Shown here: one piece after another, positions 8,183-17,209 of the stretch
Layout: each line of letters begins with the position of its first letter
Position numbering within the stretch: position 1 is the stretch's first letter
NCBI RefSeq assembly: GCF_001305855.1
Contig: NZ_LIXZ01000003.1
Coordinates: 248,001-312,000 of the forward strand
Source: Rossellomorea vietnamensis
GTDB lineage: Bacteria > Bacillota > Bacilli > Bacillales > Bacillaceae_B
Direction: 5' to 3'
Length of the DNA: 64,000 bases
The notes under the pieces: model-generated
What the model saw: only the letters and a program-made list of their open reading frames with translations
The model's database searches: none
What the model was told of the DNA's origin: nothing
Translations under genes and position numbers: made by a program

Positions 8183-10118
8183 AGAAATCATTGTTCAAAG
8201 CCTGCGGAATGTTGGATGGGTCGGCATTGTCTACTTTATCGGCCTTCTCTTTTCTTTACCCGTCGACATCATCGGGCAATTATCCAAGGATAATCAAACC
8301 TACCCGATTGCGATTTATGAAAATCTATTTAAAATGCAATACCCGATCCAAATGGGATTGTTGCTGATCATTCCGGTCATTCTTTCCTTGTTCCTATTTC
8401 GTTATTTACATGTGAAACAAGCTGGAGACTTCATGCACAGCCTCCCGATCACCCGCCGTAAGTTATTTTTCCATTTTACCGGAACGGGGTTTGGGATTCT
8501 CATCATTCCGGTTGTACTGAATACCGTGATATTACTTTCCCTTAATTCATTCACGGATCTTCAGCAATATATAGGGGTTCAGGATATTTTTGTCTGGTGC
8601 GGCATTACGATCCTCATGAGCGTTCTCCTGTTCACAGCCTCTACCTTCGTTGCCATGATAACGGGGCTGACCGCTGTTCAAGGTGCACTGACGTATATCC
8701 TGCTCCTATTGCCCGCAGGAATGTTTATGCTCGTATGCTACAGTTTGAAAAATCTTTTATTCGGATTTCCTGAGGACTATTTCTTCAATGTTCAAATCGA
8801 GAAATACTCCCCGCTTATCAAAACGGTGTACCTTGAGAACGATCTCCTGTCCGGTACAGATGTCTTGTTATTCATCCTGATCACTCTCGTATTCTATGGT
8901 TTCTCATACGTGTTATACAAAATGAGAAAAGTGGAGGCTGCCTCTCAGGCGATTGTGTACCCGTTCTTGAGGCCGTTATTTAAATACGGCGTCTCATTCT
9001 GCTTCATGCTGCTCGGTGGAATGTACTTCAATGGAATTTACCAGTCCCCAGGCTGGACCATATTCGGCTATTTCTTTGGTTCCCTGATTGGTTACTACAT
9101 CGGTGAGATGGTCTTACAGAAGCATTGGCGAGTATTCCGTCAATGGAAGGGGTATGCAGGATTTGCAACCCTCATTGTTATCCTGGGATTTATCATTCAC
9201 TTCGATCTGTTTCAATATGAAGAGAAGGTACCCGAATTGGCAGATATAGAAAAGGTTCATGTCAGTCAGAGCTATTACTCCCTGACGGACAATCCTGAAA
9301 ACCTGATAAAAGACCCTTTTATGACAGACCCGGAAGCGATTGAAGCCGTCCGGAATCTTCATGAAGCGATTGTGGATCATCAGGATTCTAAGAATAGAGC
9401 AGATGAGAAAAATGAGCAGATATTTCTCTATTACAAGATGAAAGACGGAAGCAAGGTCGTCAGGAACTACCAGATTAATATAGAAGATGTAAGATCTCAA
9501 TATGCTTCTCTTTATGAAATGAAGAATTATAAGGAGAAAACCGATCAACTTTATAGTGTTGACTCAGATGTAGTCGACAAACTCACCATTTATAACGAGA
9601 TGGGGAATAAACCTGCCATCACCATAGCAGACCCCGAAGATATCAAGGAAGCCATCGATATCCTAAAAGAAGAAACGTACGATGATTCCTTTGAGAACCG
9701 TGACAAAATCAATCTTTATAATGTGGAATTCCTATTATCCAAGGATCATTGGGCAAACACCGGCGTTAAGAAGAACGATAAGAAGTTTATTGCATGGCTT
9801 CAGGATAAAGGATACTTAAAAGACCTTAAGATGACGGCATCTGATATTGAATGGATGTATGTGACGCAGCCGGTCGATTACATCGATCCTTTCTCTCAAC
9901 CCGTGGAAGAGGCGGTCCTCCAGTTAAAGAAAGAAAACAAGGGAATTGAAGTGAAAGATGCAGAACAGATCGAATCCATTATGGATGGGCTCGTATACGA
10001 TCATATGAATAGTGCGTATACCGTCACCATCAAGTACAAAAAACACGGATCCATCCAATCTCTGGGGTTACAAAAGGAAGATGCCCCTTCCTTTATCAAA
10101 AGAGAACTGAAAGATTGA
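8154..10118 (+). CDS. Large ABC transporter permease with C-terminal extracytoplasmic domain
   Basis: 654 residues. About six membrane segments lie in the first 250 residues, two or three more at 270-345, then a hydrophilic region of about 310 residues (from VPELADIEKVHVSQ) without membrane segments. This corresponds to the DUF6449-type Bacillus permeases that accompany YtrA/YtrB-like genes, as I recall it. ATG 8154 has GGAGG nine bases upstream and overlaps the ATPase gene by 29 bases. The outer domain could sense or bind the transported ligand. Confidence 0.82.
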   Translation: MPSKTSWINKEIIVQSLRNVGWVGIVYFIGLLFSLPVDIIGQLSKDNQTYPIAIYENLFKMQYPIQMGLLLIIPVILSLFLFRYLHVKQAGDFMHSLPITRRKLFFHFTGTGFGILIIPVVLNTVILLSLNSFTDLQQYIGVQDIFVWCGITILMSVLLFTASTFVAMITGLTAVQGALTYILLLLPAGMFMLVCYSLKNLLFGFPEDYFFNVQIEKYSPLIKTVYLENDLLSGTDVLLFILITLVFYGFSYVLYKMRKVEAASQAIVYPFLRPLFKYGVSFCFMLLGGMYFNGIYQSPGWTIFGYFFGSLIGYYIGEMVLQKHWRVFRQWKGYAGFATLIVILGFIIHFDLFQYEEKVPELADIEKVHVSQSYYSLTDNPENLIKDPFMTDPEAIEAVRNLHEAIVDHQDSKNRADEKNEQIFLYYKMKDGSKVVRNYQINIEDVRSQYASLYEMKNYKEKTDQLYSVDSDVVDKLTIYNEMGNKPAITIADPEDIKEAIDILKEETYDDSFENRDKINLYNVEFLLSKDHWANTGVKKNDKKFIAWLQDKGYLKDLKMTASDIEWMYVTQPVDYIDPFSQPVEEAVLQLKKENKGIEVKDAEQIESIMDGLVYDHMNSAYTVTIKYKKHGSIQSLGLQKEDAPSFIKRELKD

Positions 10119-10141
10119 TTATAGAAAGTCGAGGTGACCTT

Positions 10142-10675
10142 ATGGACACACTAAATACATCCTCATCTCCTCTAAACTTTGAGGAGATGTATGAACGATT
10201 TCATCGGTTGATCTATCACATCGCTTATAACGTAACGAAGGACGTTCATTTATCAGAAGATGCCGTCCAGGAAACGTTCATGAAAGCTTATATCAAAATC
10301 GATACTCTTAAAGATCCGACAAAAATTAAAACATGGCTAACTGCGATTGCAAAATGTACAGCCATCGACCTCATCCGCCAACGGTCTAAGCGCAATGAAA
10401 TCTGCATAGAAGAACAGGAAGAATGGCATCCCATAGAGGATCACCACTCACTCGAAGATGAAATCAATGCCCGCTTCCTCAGAAGCAGCATCCAGGAGCA
10501 TATTACGCATCTTCCGCTCACTCAGCAGGAAGTCATGACACTGAAAGTCACCGAAGACCTCAGTGACAGCGAAATCGCCACAAAGCTGAACCTGTCCCCT
10601 TCCACAGTGAAAACCCGCTCTCACCGTGCAAGGAAGCATTTATATTCGATGGTTCAAACGAAAATATCTGCTTAA
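10142..10675 (+). CDS. ECF-type RNA polymerase sigma factor (sigma-70 family)
   Basis: 177 residues. Region 2: RLIYHIAYNVTKD...SEDAVQETFMKAY...KIKTWLTAIAKCTAIDLIRQ; region 4: LPLTQQEVMTLKVTEDLSDSEIA...LSPSTVKTRSHRARKHL with a helix-turn-helix. No region 3 is present, which defines the ECF class. It starts 23 bases after the permease and is in the same operon (GAGGTGA upstream). No anti-sigma gene follows; the next gene is separated by a terminator. What controls its activity is not visible. Confidence 0.93.
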   Translation: MDTLNTSSSPLNFEEMYERFHRLIYHIAYNVTKDVHLSEDAVQETFMKAYIKIDTLKDPTKIKTWLTAIAKCTAIDLIRQRSKRNEICIEEQEEWHPIEDHHSLEDEINARFLRSSIQEHITHLPLTQQEVMTLKVTEDLSDSEIATKLNLSPSTVKTRSHRARKHLYSMVQTKISA

Positions 10676-10680
10676 GAAAA

Positions 10681-10707
10681 GGAGCCTTCTCATCAAGGCT
10701 CCTTTTT
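10681..10707 (+). terminator. Intrinsic terminator after the ECF sigma gene
   Basis: GGAGCCTT / AAGGCTCC with loop CTCATC followed by TTTTT. Confidence 0.88.
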
Positions 10708-10782
10708 GGTGCTTAAGATTATTCCAAAGACTAAAAGATGTATATTATTTACTAGTTTTTATTATGGATTTACCCTTAATCA

Positions 10783-10811
10783 TTGACAGCCTTCCCAATA
10801 GGTTCCAAAAT
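10783..10811 (+). promoter_or_regulatory. Candidate sigma-A promoter of the RsbR-like gene
   Basis: TTGACA (10783-10788), 17-base spacer, CAAAAT (10806-10811). The -35 is perfect and the -10 is weak. Confidence 0.45.
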
Positions 10812-10843
10812 AGAAGAAGAAGCCAATTTCAAAGGGAGAGTTT

Positions 10844-11707
10844 ATGGATACTCATTCGTCTTATTTATATGAATACTTAACCGACCACGCCTTAGATTTC
10901 ACAGAAGACTGGCTGAGATTTCAGAATATTAGAACCGGATCGCACTATTCTCTGGATTCTCCACCTGAAGTTCTGAATAAAGTCAAAGAACAAAACTCCA
11001 ATTATGTAAAGGTCATTGCAAGATGCCTATTACTTTCAAATGAGGAATCAAAAGAATTGATTTCTAACTGGACGAAGGAAACGGCAAGAGATCGCAGCAA
11101 ATCAAGCACCACCCTTGATGAAGTCGTGCGGAATTCGGGTGTTTTCAGAAGGGTATATTGGACGTATGTTGAGAAGTTCGTGGAAGAAACAGAATACAAC
11201 ATCCAGCTAAAGGAAGTATTTGAGTGGGAACGTAAGATTAATTTCGCTTTGGATTATGTCCTGGAAACGTTCACGTCAACATTCCTTGCGATCTTAATGA
11301 ACAGGCTGCAGGCTCAGTCCACATTGATTCAGGAACTAAGCACACCTGTCATTTCTTTAACCTCGGAAGTAGGGCTGCTACCGATCATTGGGGATATTGA
11401 TACAAGTCGTGCACGGATGATCATGGAATCAACCCTTCAGCAGAGTGCCGATGCCCATCTGTCCATGCTGATCATCGACTTGTCCGGTGTCGTGTTGATG
11501 GACACCATGGTGGCCCAGCAAATCTTCCACCTCATCGATGCCTTGAATCTATTGGGAGTGAGATCCGTCATCACGGGTATCCGACCTGAAGTCGCCCAGA
11601 CAGCGATCCACCTCGGACTCGATTTCTCTACCATCCATACAGAAAACTCCCTGGAACGGATCATTGCCGATGTCATTCAGGAAAACAGCAGCTTTTTGCA
11701 CATGTAA
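10844..11707 (+). CDS. RsbR-type stressosome protein (RsbRD-like) with STAS domain
   Basis: 287 residues. A variable all-helical N-terminal sensor domain (about 1-155) precedes a C-terminal STAS domain (about 165-280). In the STAS part, LSTPVISL and LSGVVLMDTMVAQQIF keep threonines at the places phosphorylated by RsbT in RsbR proteins, and GIRPEVAQT matches the family. Such proteins assemble with RsbS and RsbT into the stressosome and feed the sigma-B pathway. It is a stand-alone paralog here; no rsbS/rsbT neighbour. GGGAG lies five bases before the ATG. Confidence 0.9.
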   Translation: MDTHSSYLYEYLTDHALDFTEDWLRFQNIRTGSHYSLDSPPEVLNKVKEQNSNYVKVIARCLLLSNEESKELISNWTKETARDRSKSSTTLDEVVRNSGVFRRVYWTYVEKFVEETEYNIQLKEVFEWERKINFALDYVLETFTSTFLAILMNRLQAQSTLIQELSTPVISLTSEVGLLPIIGDIDTSRARMIMESTLQQSADAHLSMLIIDLSGVVLMDTMVAQQIFHLIDALNLLGVRSVITGIRPEVAQTAIHLGLDFSTIHTENSLERIIADVIQENSSFLHM

Positions 11708-11721
11708 TTTTTGAACAAAAG

Positions 11722-11774
11722 AAAAGACTGATGCAATCCAGGGTAAGGCCCATGGAATGCATCAGTCTTTTTCT
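11722..11774. terminator. Bidirectional terminator between convergent genes
   Basis: AAAAGACTGATGCA (11722-11735) and TGCATCAGTCTTTTT (11758-11772) form a 14-bp stem with T-runs on both strands, serving the RsbR-like gene and the leftward GTPase gene. Confidence 0.88.
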
Positions 11775-11775
11775 T

Positions 11776-14520
11776 TTATGAAAAATGATGTGAAGCCTTG
11801 TAACTGGCCTTCACCATGTACTCATGCTGAAGAAGTTTCACTTCAAACAGGGTGATCGGATCAAAATATAGTTCCGGATTTGCTTTCATTTTCTTCAATG
11901 ATTCCTGGTCGGATGCGATCTCCGCTTCCGTATCCTTGATTGTTACCTTCAGTTGCCTGAAAGGCTCCGCAAAGAAGGAATGAACATCCTGCTGCAGGGA
12001 TTTCTCAAACAGATCAAACTGAAGGAAGAACTTCTGGACAACGGATTCCGTAATATCCTGATAGTCTTCATTCTCCAGATAACGCTTGTACTGGTTATAT
12101 AATAAAGACTTATTCTGCGGCAGTACGCCAAGTAGCTTTCCTGCGCTTTTCAGGAGGAACTGAGCAGGTTTAAACCGCAAAAGGATATTCTCTTTGTCGA
12201 TCTGCGCCCGGGTTCCCATTCTGCTGACGTCCCTGCGCCAATCATCAACCACTTGGAAATCGCATTGTAGAACGACTTTATCTTTCCCGAATAATCCGTT
12301 AAACGTTTCACTCATTTCATTCAAGTAGTCCTGACTGTCCTGCAGTTCCTGTTTTGAAAAGGCCAGCCATTCCTCAAGGGACGTGACGTAACGAGGCATA
12401 AGATCGTCCTGGATGTACTCCTGGATCCTTGTGTTCATTGCATCATTTAATTCTGTGTGGATTTGTTTGAAATCACTTTCTTCGCTGATCAATTCCGAGC
12501 AGCCGCTGAGTATCGAAGGGATTTTCTCAGAGATTTCCTTCTTCATGGCTTCCTTCTTTTGATGGAAGGAATCCTTGATGACGGAAACCTTATCGCTTTG
12601 CATGTCTCCCAAGTAGTTCTCAAATCCATTCAGACGTGTGAGAATGTCTTCATTTTTCTCAATACTTTCTTTCAACTCTTTTTCATGATTCTTACGTTTG
12701 GAGTAGAGGTCCCTTAACGTTTTTCTCACTAAATAAAATAGTTTGCTTCCTCGCTCTCCCTTAAGGGTACCGCTCTTCATCTGATAATGATCCCCGAGGA
12801 ACGTTTCCACATCTTTACGCTGAAGATGAACGGCTTCGAGGGATGAGTAAGGCAGCACTTCTGCATCTGGAAACCATTCACGGGCTTTGTTCCGTGCAGA
12901 TTCAATGATTTCTTCCGTTCTCTCTGTGTGGGATACTTTATCCATCTTATTTAATAAGAAATGTACGTTCACAGGCTGTCCGATTTCCGCTAATTTCCGT
13001 AAGGTCTGACGGTCTTCTGCATTGAACGGGGCATCGGCATTCAGGACGTACAATAACCCGTCGGCTGCAGGATAAAAGGCAGTCAGATCATCAAGCTTCC
13101 TCTTACCTGTTTGAACATCGATGAGGGCCGTTCCATTTTTCTTAAGGAACTCTGATGGAAGCTTATACTCAACAAAGGCTTCCCGCTGCATCAACTCTTC
13201 GAAGTCTGCGATGCTTTCCACCTCGTGAACGCCTTGATCGTGAATCTCCTTCACTTCCACCTGCTGATCATGATAGCTGTAGATGATCGTTGAATCTTCA
13301 GCTTCTCCCACGCTTTCACCCAAGACGGATTGAACGAAGGAAGACTTACCGCTTGATGCACTTCCTGCAATCAATAGATGATGTTCACTCAGGTCCATCA
13401 ACTGCTCTGCGATCCACTGAGTTTTGTAACCTACAGGGGCCTCATTCCGTTCAGACCACTCGATGATTTTATTCAAGAAGAGGATGATGTCATCAAATCT
13501 CGCCTGATAGGAATTCTCCTCTAACAGAATCATTTCCGCTTCTTCCGTCACCATTGGTTCGATGCTGTAGGAAAAGACATCGTTCCATGCCAAAACGGCT
13601 GCTGCCGGAAATAATGGCTGCTGATCCCTGCTCACCTTCAACCAATTTGTCAGCATACTCGGCATGAAGCCTTCAAGGTCTTTCACAAGGTAGTCACCTT
13701 CAAGGAACCCGATATATGCCTCTTTAAAGTGGGAAAGGATTTCCTGCCATGATTCGTTCGGAAGGATCTCCACGTATTCAAAGATCGTATTCACTGTCAG
13801 CATCCATTCGATATGGGCAGCCGAGTGGCTTCTGTAACTCGTCCAGAGTGCAGATACGAGATTCTTGAATTGTTTACGGTCTTTTTCGTACACGGTGATT
13901 AACAGATCATAGTAATAATCCGGAGCAAATGACCTTGTGTAACCTTCATCAGCATACTCTCTCAAAACCATGAACCATGCAGGTTCCCTCGTTCGAATCG
14001 ATTCCTTCACCGCCAGTTCCACGGCTTTATTCCAGTCCCCCTGCTCCTCATAAAAAGCCCTTGCAAGTTCAGTCACATTTGGATAATCCGGTTCGATCGA
14101 CAAAGCTTTCTCAATTGTCTGATAGGCCGATTGGATCTTGTTCCTCTCGATGTAAAGGGAAAATAGCTGCAGGGACACCTCCATGGTCAATATCGTACTT
14201 TCGGTTTGGATGGCAGTGTATACATCCTCGGCTGATGACAGCATCCCAAGCTCGTAGTAAGAATCCGCAATGTTCTTCTTAGCCCATGGTTCCAGTTCGT
14301 TCAGGATACTTTCCCATTTGAAGATGGCCGCTTCATAGTCCCTGCTATGAAAATAAACCTCTCCTTGGGCATAGCGGATGTAGGTTAAATCATATGGTTC
14401 ATTTTGCTGTTCTTCGACAAATGCTCCTCCAAGTACTTCTATTGGATGACGGTTCGTGTCCTGATCTACTAAAAAAGTTCGATAAAATGACTTCTCCATT
14501 AGTAATTTTTCTTCTGTCAT
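11776..14520 (-). CDS. Large TPR-containing, dynamin-like GTPase
   Basis: 914 residues. The first part (to about residue 200) has tetratricopeptide-like helices (ALSIEPDYPNVTELARAFYE). A GTPase domain follows: P-loop GSASSGKSSFVQSVLG near 383, a G3-like DVQTGKRK near 468 and G4 NKMDK near 523. The C-terminal 300 residues are helical and charged with coiled-coil character, as in bacterial dynamin-like proteins. ATG 14520 has GGAGG five bases upstream; the longer frame to 14586 is unsupported. Likely a membrane-remodelling or stress GTPase; I do not recognise a named ortholog. Monocistronic. Confidence 0.8.
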   Translation of the reverse strand: MTEEKLLMEKSFYRTFLVDQDTNRHPIEVLGGAFVEEQQNEPYDLTYIRYAQGEVYFHSRDYEAAIFKWESILNELEPWAKKNIADSYYELGMLSSAEDVYTAIQTESTILTMEVSLQLFSLYIERNKIQSAYQTIEKALSIEPDYPNVTELARAFYEEQGDWNKAVELAVKESIRTREPAWFMVLREYADEGYTRSFAPDYYYDLLITVYEKDRKQFKNLVSALWTSYRSHSAAHIEWMLTVNTIFEYVEILPNESWQEILSHFKEAYIGFLEGDYLVKDLEGFMPSMLTNWLKVSRDQQPLFPAAAVLAWNDVFSYSIEPMVTEEAEMILLEENSYQARFDDIILFLNKIIEWSERNEAPVGYKTQWIAEQLMDLSEHHLLIAGSASSGKSSFVQSVLGESVGEAEDSTIIYSYHDQQVEVKEIHDQGVHEVESIADFEELMQREAFVEYKLPSEFLKKNGTALIDVQTGKRKLDDLTAFYPAADGLLYVLNADAPFNAEDRQTLRKLAEIGQPVNVHFLLNKMDKVSHTERTEEIIESARNKAREWFPDAEVLPYSSLEAVHLQRKDVETFLGDHYQMKSGTLKGERGSKLFYLVRKTLRDLYSKRKNHEKELKESIEKNEDILTRLNGFENYLGDMQSDKVSVIKDSFHQKKEAMKKEISEKIPSILSGCSELISEESDFKQIHTELNDAMNTRIQEYIQDDLMPRYVTSLEEWLAFSKQELQDSQDYLNEMSETFNGLFGKDKVVLQCDFQVVDDWRRDVSRMGTRAQIDKENILLRFKPAQFLLKSAGKLLGVLPQNKSLLYNQYKRYLENEDYQDITESVVQKFFLQFDLFEKSLQQDVHSFFAEPFRQLKVTIKDTEAEIASDQESLKKMKANPELYFDPITLFEVKLLQHEYMVKASYKASHHFS

Positions 14521-14683
14521 AATGTCCTCCGTTATATGTGGGCCTTCCTTCGCCGGAAACCTCACAGACTTGTCTATTTCTATCATTCTAACAGAATTTC
14601 AGTGGGATAAAATTTCATTTCCTTTTCAATTTCCGATTGATACTTTCTGCCGTGATTCAATGGAATCACTTCCATTACAGAAG

Positions 14684-14738
14684 AAAGGACTATCCATTAC
14701 GAAAGGCTTTGATGCACTTTCAAAACAGATAGTCCTTT
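14684..14738 (-). terminator. Long hairpin downstream of the MFS gene
   Basis: AAAGGACTAT (14684-14693) and ATAGTCCTTT (14729-14738) pair perfectly around a 35-base loop that itself holds GAAAG/CTTTC. It lies just after the stop of the MFS gene; no long T-run, so termination is less certain. Confidence 0.45.
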
Positions 14739-14767
14739 ATACTTACCACTATTATTCTCCCATCAAA

Positions 14768-15958
14768 CTATGCGGAAGTCTGATGGACAAGCTTTTTTTG
14801 TTTTCTGCCTTCAAGAATCGCCACTACAAGGGCAATGAGTAAGAACAGGCTGGAAATTTGGAATAGTACACCCGTCTCGACATACTGAGCGAGTACCCCG
14901 AATACTAAGCCGCTCAACCCGATTCCAAGGTCGATGGAAGAGAAGAACATACCGTTCGCCACTCCACGCCTGTGATCCGGCGTCATGGATAATGTCCAGG
15001 ATTGAAGAGTCGGAATCAGGGAGCCGAATCCAACTCCGAAAAGAAGACCGGATACGACGATCAGCAAATCAGAATGAGCGAAAGACAGTGCCCACATGCC
15101 GATAAACGTCACGACGATACAGAATAGCACAAGTCCCTTTGGTCCCCGTTCATCAAACCACTTTCCTGCAATCGGTCTTGAAAGGGACGCCATGATCGCA
15201 TTACATAAGTAGAACAGGAAGATATGCTGTATTCCGCGTTCTTCCCCAAAAATGACGATGAATGTAACGATCGATCCATACCCAAAGGTCACCATGATCG
15301 TAATGAAAGCAGGGAACCAGCTGGATTTCTCGACTAATGAACCAAGATAGGAAAACTTCAAGTCTTCTTTCTTCGTTTCTTTCACCACTTTAGGCGTCTG
15401 ATAATGAACGATTCCCAATAGGAAGATCGCGATGACACCCAGTACACTTGAGGTGATGATAAGATTCGTGAAGGTCGTCACCTGGAATAAATAGATTCCG
15501 AGACTCGGAGCGATGATCATTCCGATCGTAATCGACAATCCGTAATACCCCATCCCTTCTCCTAAACGGGATTTAGGCACCACATCGACGGCTGCCGTCC
15601 CATTAACCGTTGTGGACCATCCCCATGCGAGTCCATGTACGAAACGGAATAAAAGAAAGATGAATACGACACTCGACAATGGATAAATCACCGTTATGGC
15701 GAGTAACGAGATCACCCCTACCAAGACAAGGGGCTTCCTGTCCCTGTATTCCAACATAAACCCAATGAACGGCCGGCTTAACACGGCCCCGATTGAAAAC
15801 AGCGTCGTCACCAGTCCAATCTCAAGCCCTGAAGCCCCAATCGACTTAATATAAGGAGGAAGCGTCGGAATCAACATCTGAAACGACATAAACACAAACA
15901 AATTCCCCACCATCAACATAATAAAAGACCTCGTCCATAAAGGATCCTTCACCTTCAT
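14768..15958 (-). CDS. Major facilitator superfamily transporter
   Basis: 396 residues, twelve predicted membrane segments. The motif A region between helices 2 and 3 reads GFMLEYRDRKPLVLVGV, and the second half repeats it as GKWFDERGPKGLVLF. These fit drug/H+ antiporter-type MFS proteins with 12 helices. The start at 15958 has GGGAGG upstream; the longer frame to 16066 is not supported. It is divergent from pxpB across a 531-bp region. Substrate unknown. Confidence 0.88.
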   Translation of the reverse strand: MKVKDPLWTRSFIMLMVGNLFVFMSFQMLIPTLPPYIKSIGASGLEIGLVTTLFSIGAVLSRPFIGFMLEYRDRKPLVLVGVISLLAITVIYPLSSVVFIFLLFRFVHGLAWGWSTTVNGTAAVDVVPKSRLGEGMGYYGLSITIGMIIAPSLGIYLFQVTTFTNLIITSSVLGVIAIFLLGIVHYQTPKVVKETKKEDLKFSYLGSLVEKSSWFPAFITIMVTFGYGSIVTFIVIFGEERGIQHIFLFYLCNAIMASLSRPIAGKWFDERGPKGLVLFCIVVTFIGMWALSFAHSDLLIVVSGLLFGVGFGSLIPTLQSWTLSMTPDHRRGVANGMFFSSIDLGIGLSGLVFGVLAQYVETGVLFQISSLFLLIALVVAILEGRKQKKLVHQTSA

Positions 15959-16153
15959 AAAAAAACCTCCCTTCCCATCTATCAAACCCCACCAGCAGAT
16001 GAGGATATTATTTCGGATTACTAAATAATAGCACATAAACCACAATTGCGATACGAAATAAAACAACGGAAATGTGTAAGTTTTTAACAGAATGCAAATA
16101 GTAACAAATGGACCACATTCATTATTATAGGGAAAATAAATCTTAACTGTTTT

Positions 16154-16286
16154 TTGGCTTATTCCGGGTAGAGAAGGGCAACCGAAAGAACAAATTCATT
16201 TGCTCCTATCGGGTGCCCTTCTCTACCCGCCCTTTCAGCATAAGCTGAAAGGCGAGTGAAACGAACGTTTCACTCGAATAAGCCAA
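16154..16286. repeat. 133-bp tessellated four-way-junction element (three hairpins inside an outer stem)
   Basis: Outer arms TTGGCTTATTC (16154-16164) and GAATAAGCCAA (16276-16286) are perfect complements. Between them, with no more than one spare base, lie three hairpins: CGGGTAGAGAAGGGCA / TGCCCTTCTCTACCCG (16165-16180 / 16214-16229, with further inner pairing), CCTTTCAGC-ATAA-GCTGAAAGG (16231-16252), and CGAGTGAAAC-GAAC-GTTTCACTCG (16253-16276). Almost every base is paired. It sits between the divergent MFS and pxpB genes, upstream of the apparent pxpB promoter, and codes for nothing. It could be a folded miniature mobile element, a DNA structure, or an RNA; the sequence alone does not decide. 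Confidence 0.85.
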
Positions 16287-16358
16287 TAAACTACTCCAGT
16301 ACCATTAGGCGCAAAGTCTTAATCTTCCTTATTCACACACCTAATTCCCAAGCTTTTA

Positions 16359-16386
16359 TTGAAAACACAAAGAATTATACTATAAT
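16359..16386 (+). promoter_or_regulatory. Candidate sigma-A promoter of pxpB-pxpC
   Basis: TTGAAA (16359-16364), 16-base spacer, TATAAT (16381-16386). It is about 100 bases before the pxpB start and downstream of the folded element. The rest of the 15959-16489 intergenic region shows a possible leftward -10 (TATAAT, minus strand, 16124-16129) for the MFS gene. Confidence 0.6.
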
Positions 16387-16489
16387 AACAACATGGCCAA
16401 ACTTTCTGAATAATCTTATTTGCGCGGCCACTCATACATATTTACTTTTTATTTTCTATAAACATACAACCATGAATGGAGGTCATTCC

Positions 16490-17209
16490 TTGAATTATAC
16501 GTTACGCCCATTAGGCGACCACGCCGTCGTCATCCAATTAGGCAGCTCAATCCAGCAAGAAACGCACGACCTGGTGAAAGCGGTAACAAACATAATCGAA
16601 AACCAATCATTCGACTGGCTGATAGAATTCATCCCGGCCTTTACAACCGTCACACTCTATTACGATCCAATCAAAATCATCGAATCTCACAAACCCTTTC
16701 AAAACACACTTCCCTACACGGTCGTCTGTTCTGAAATTGAACACATGCTCTCCCAACTGAAAACTGAAGAAAAAGGAAAAGCAAGAATCATCGACATCCC
16801 CGTATGCTACGGAGGAGAATTCGGACCTGACCTTGAAGAAGTAGCAAACCACCATCAACTATCCACTGAAGAAGTCATCACGAAACACATGAACGGTGAC
16901 TATCTCGTATACATGATCGGCTTCGCACCCGGCTTCCCTTATATTGGCGGCATGTCTCCGGAAATCGCGACGCCGAGAAGAGAGTCCCCTCGCCTGAAAA
17001 TACCGGCAGGCTCAGTTGGGATAGCCGGGGAACAAACAGGGGTATACCCCATCGAAACACCAGGTGGATGGCAGCTGATCGGCCGTACACCCTTAAAACT
17101 GTTCCAACCTGATAACGCCGAGTCACCAAGCTTACTGAAAGCCGGGGACCGAATCCGCTTCACATCGATTTCACTTGAAGAATATAAAGCATTGGAGGAG
17201 GAACAATGA
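16490..17209 (+). CDS. pxpB: 5-oxoprolinase subunit PxpB (KipI family)
   Basis: 239 residues. LRPLGDHAVVIQLG, DYLVYMIGFAPGFPYIGGM, ATPRRESPRLKIPAGSVGIA, GGWQLIGRTPLKLF are typical of the carboxyltransferase subdomain 1 family. Together with PxpA and PxpC it cleaves 5-oxoproline to glutamate with ATP. The TTG at 16490 is chosen because GGAGGT lies six bases upstream; an in-frame ATG at 16472 would include that site. In B. subtilis the protein is also KipI, the inhibitor of sporulation kinase A. It overlaps pxpC by four bases. Confidence 0.92.
   Translation: MNYTLRPLGDHAVVIQLGSSIQQETHDLVKAVTNIIENQSFDWLIEFIPAFTTVTLYYDPIKIIESHKPFQNTLPYTVVCSEIEHMLSQLKTEEKGKARIIDIPVCYGGEFGPDLEEVANHHQLSTEEVITKHMNGDYLVYMIGFAPGFPYIGGMSPEIATPRRESPRLKIPAGSVGIAGEQTGVYPIETPGGWQLIGRTPLKLFQPDNAESPSLLKAGDRIRFTSISLEEYKALEEEQ

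Noticed and set aside
9114-9548. Leftward 144-codon frame inside the permease gene
   Set aside because: It is a shadow of the rightward permease gene, which has a good start, a coupled neighbour and membrane topology.
16256-16489. Rightward N-terminal extension of pxpB
   Set aside because: The extension starts inside the third hairpin of the structured element and crosses a promoter; the family N-terminus begins at about 16490.
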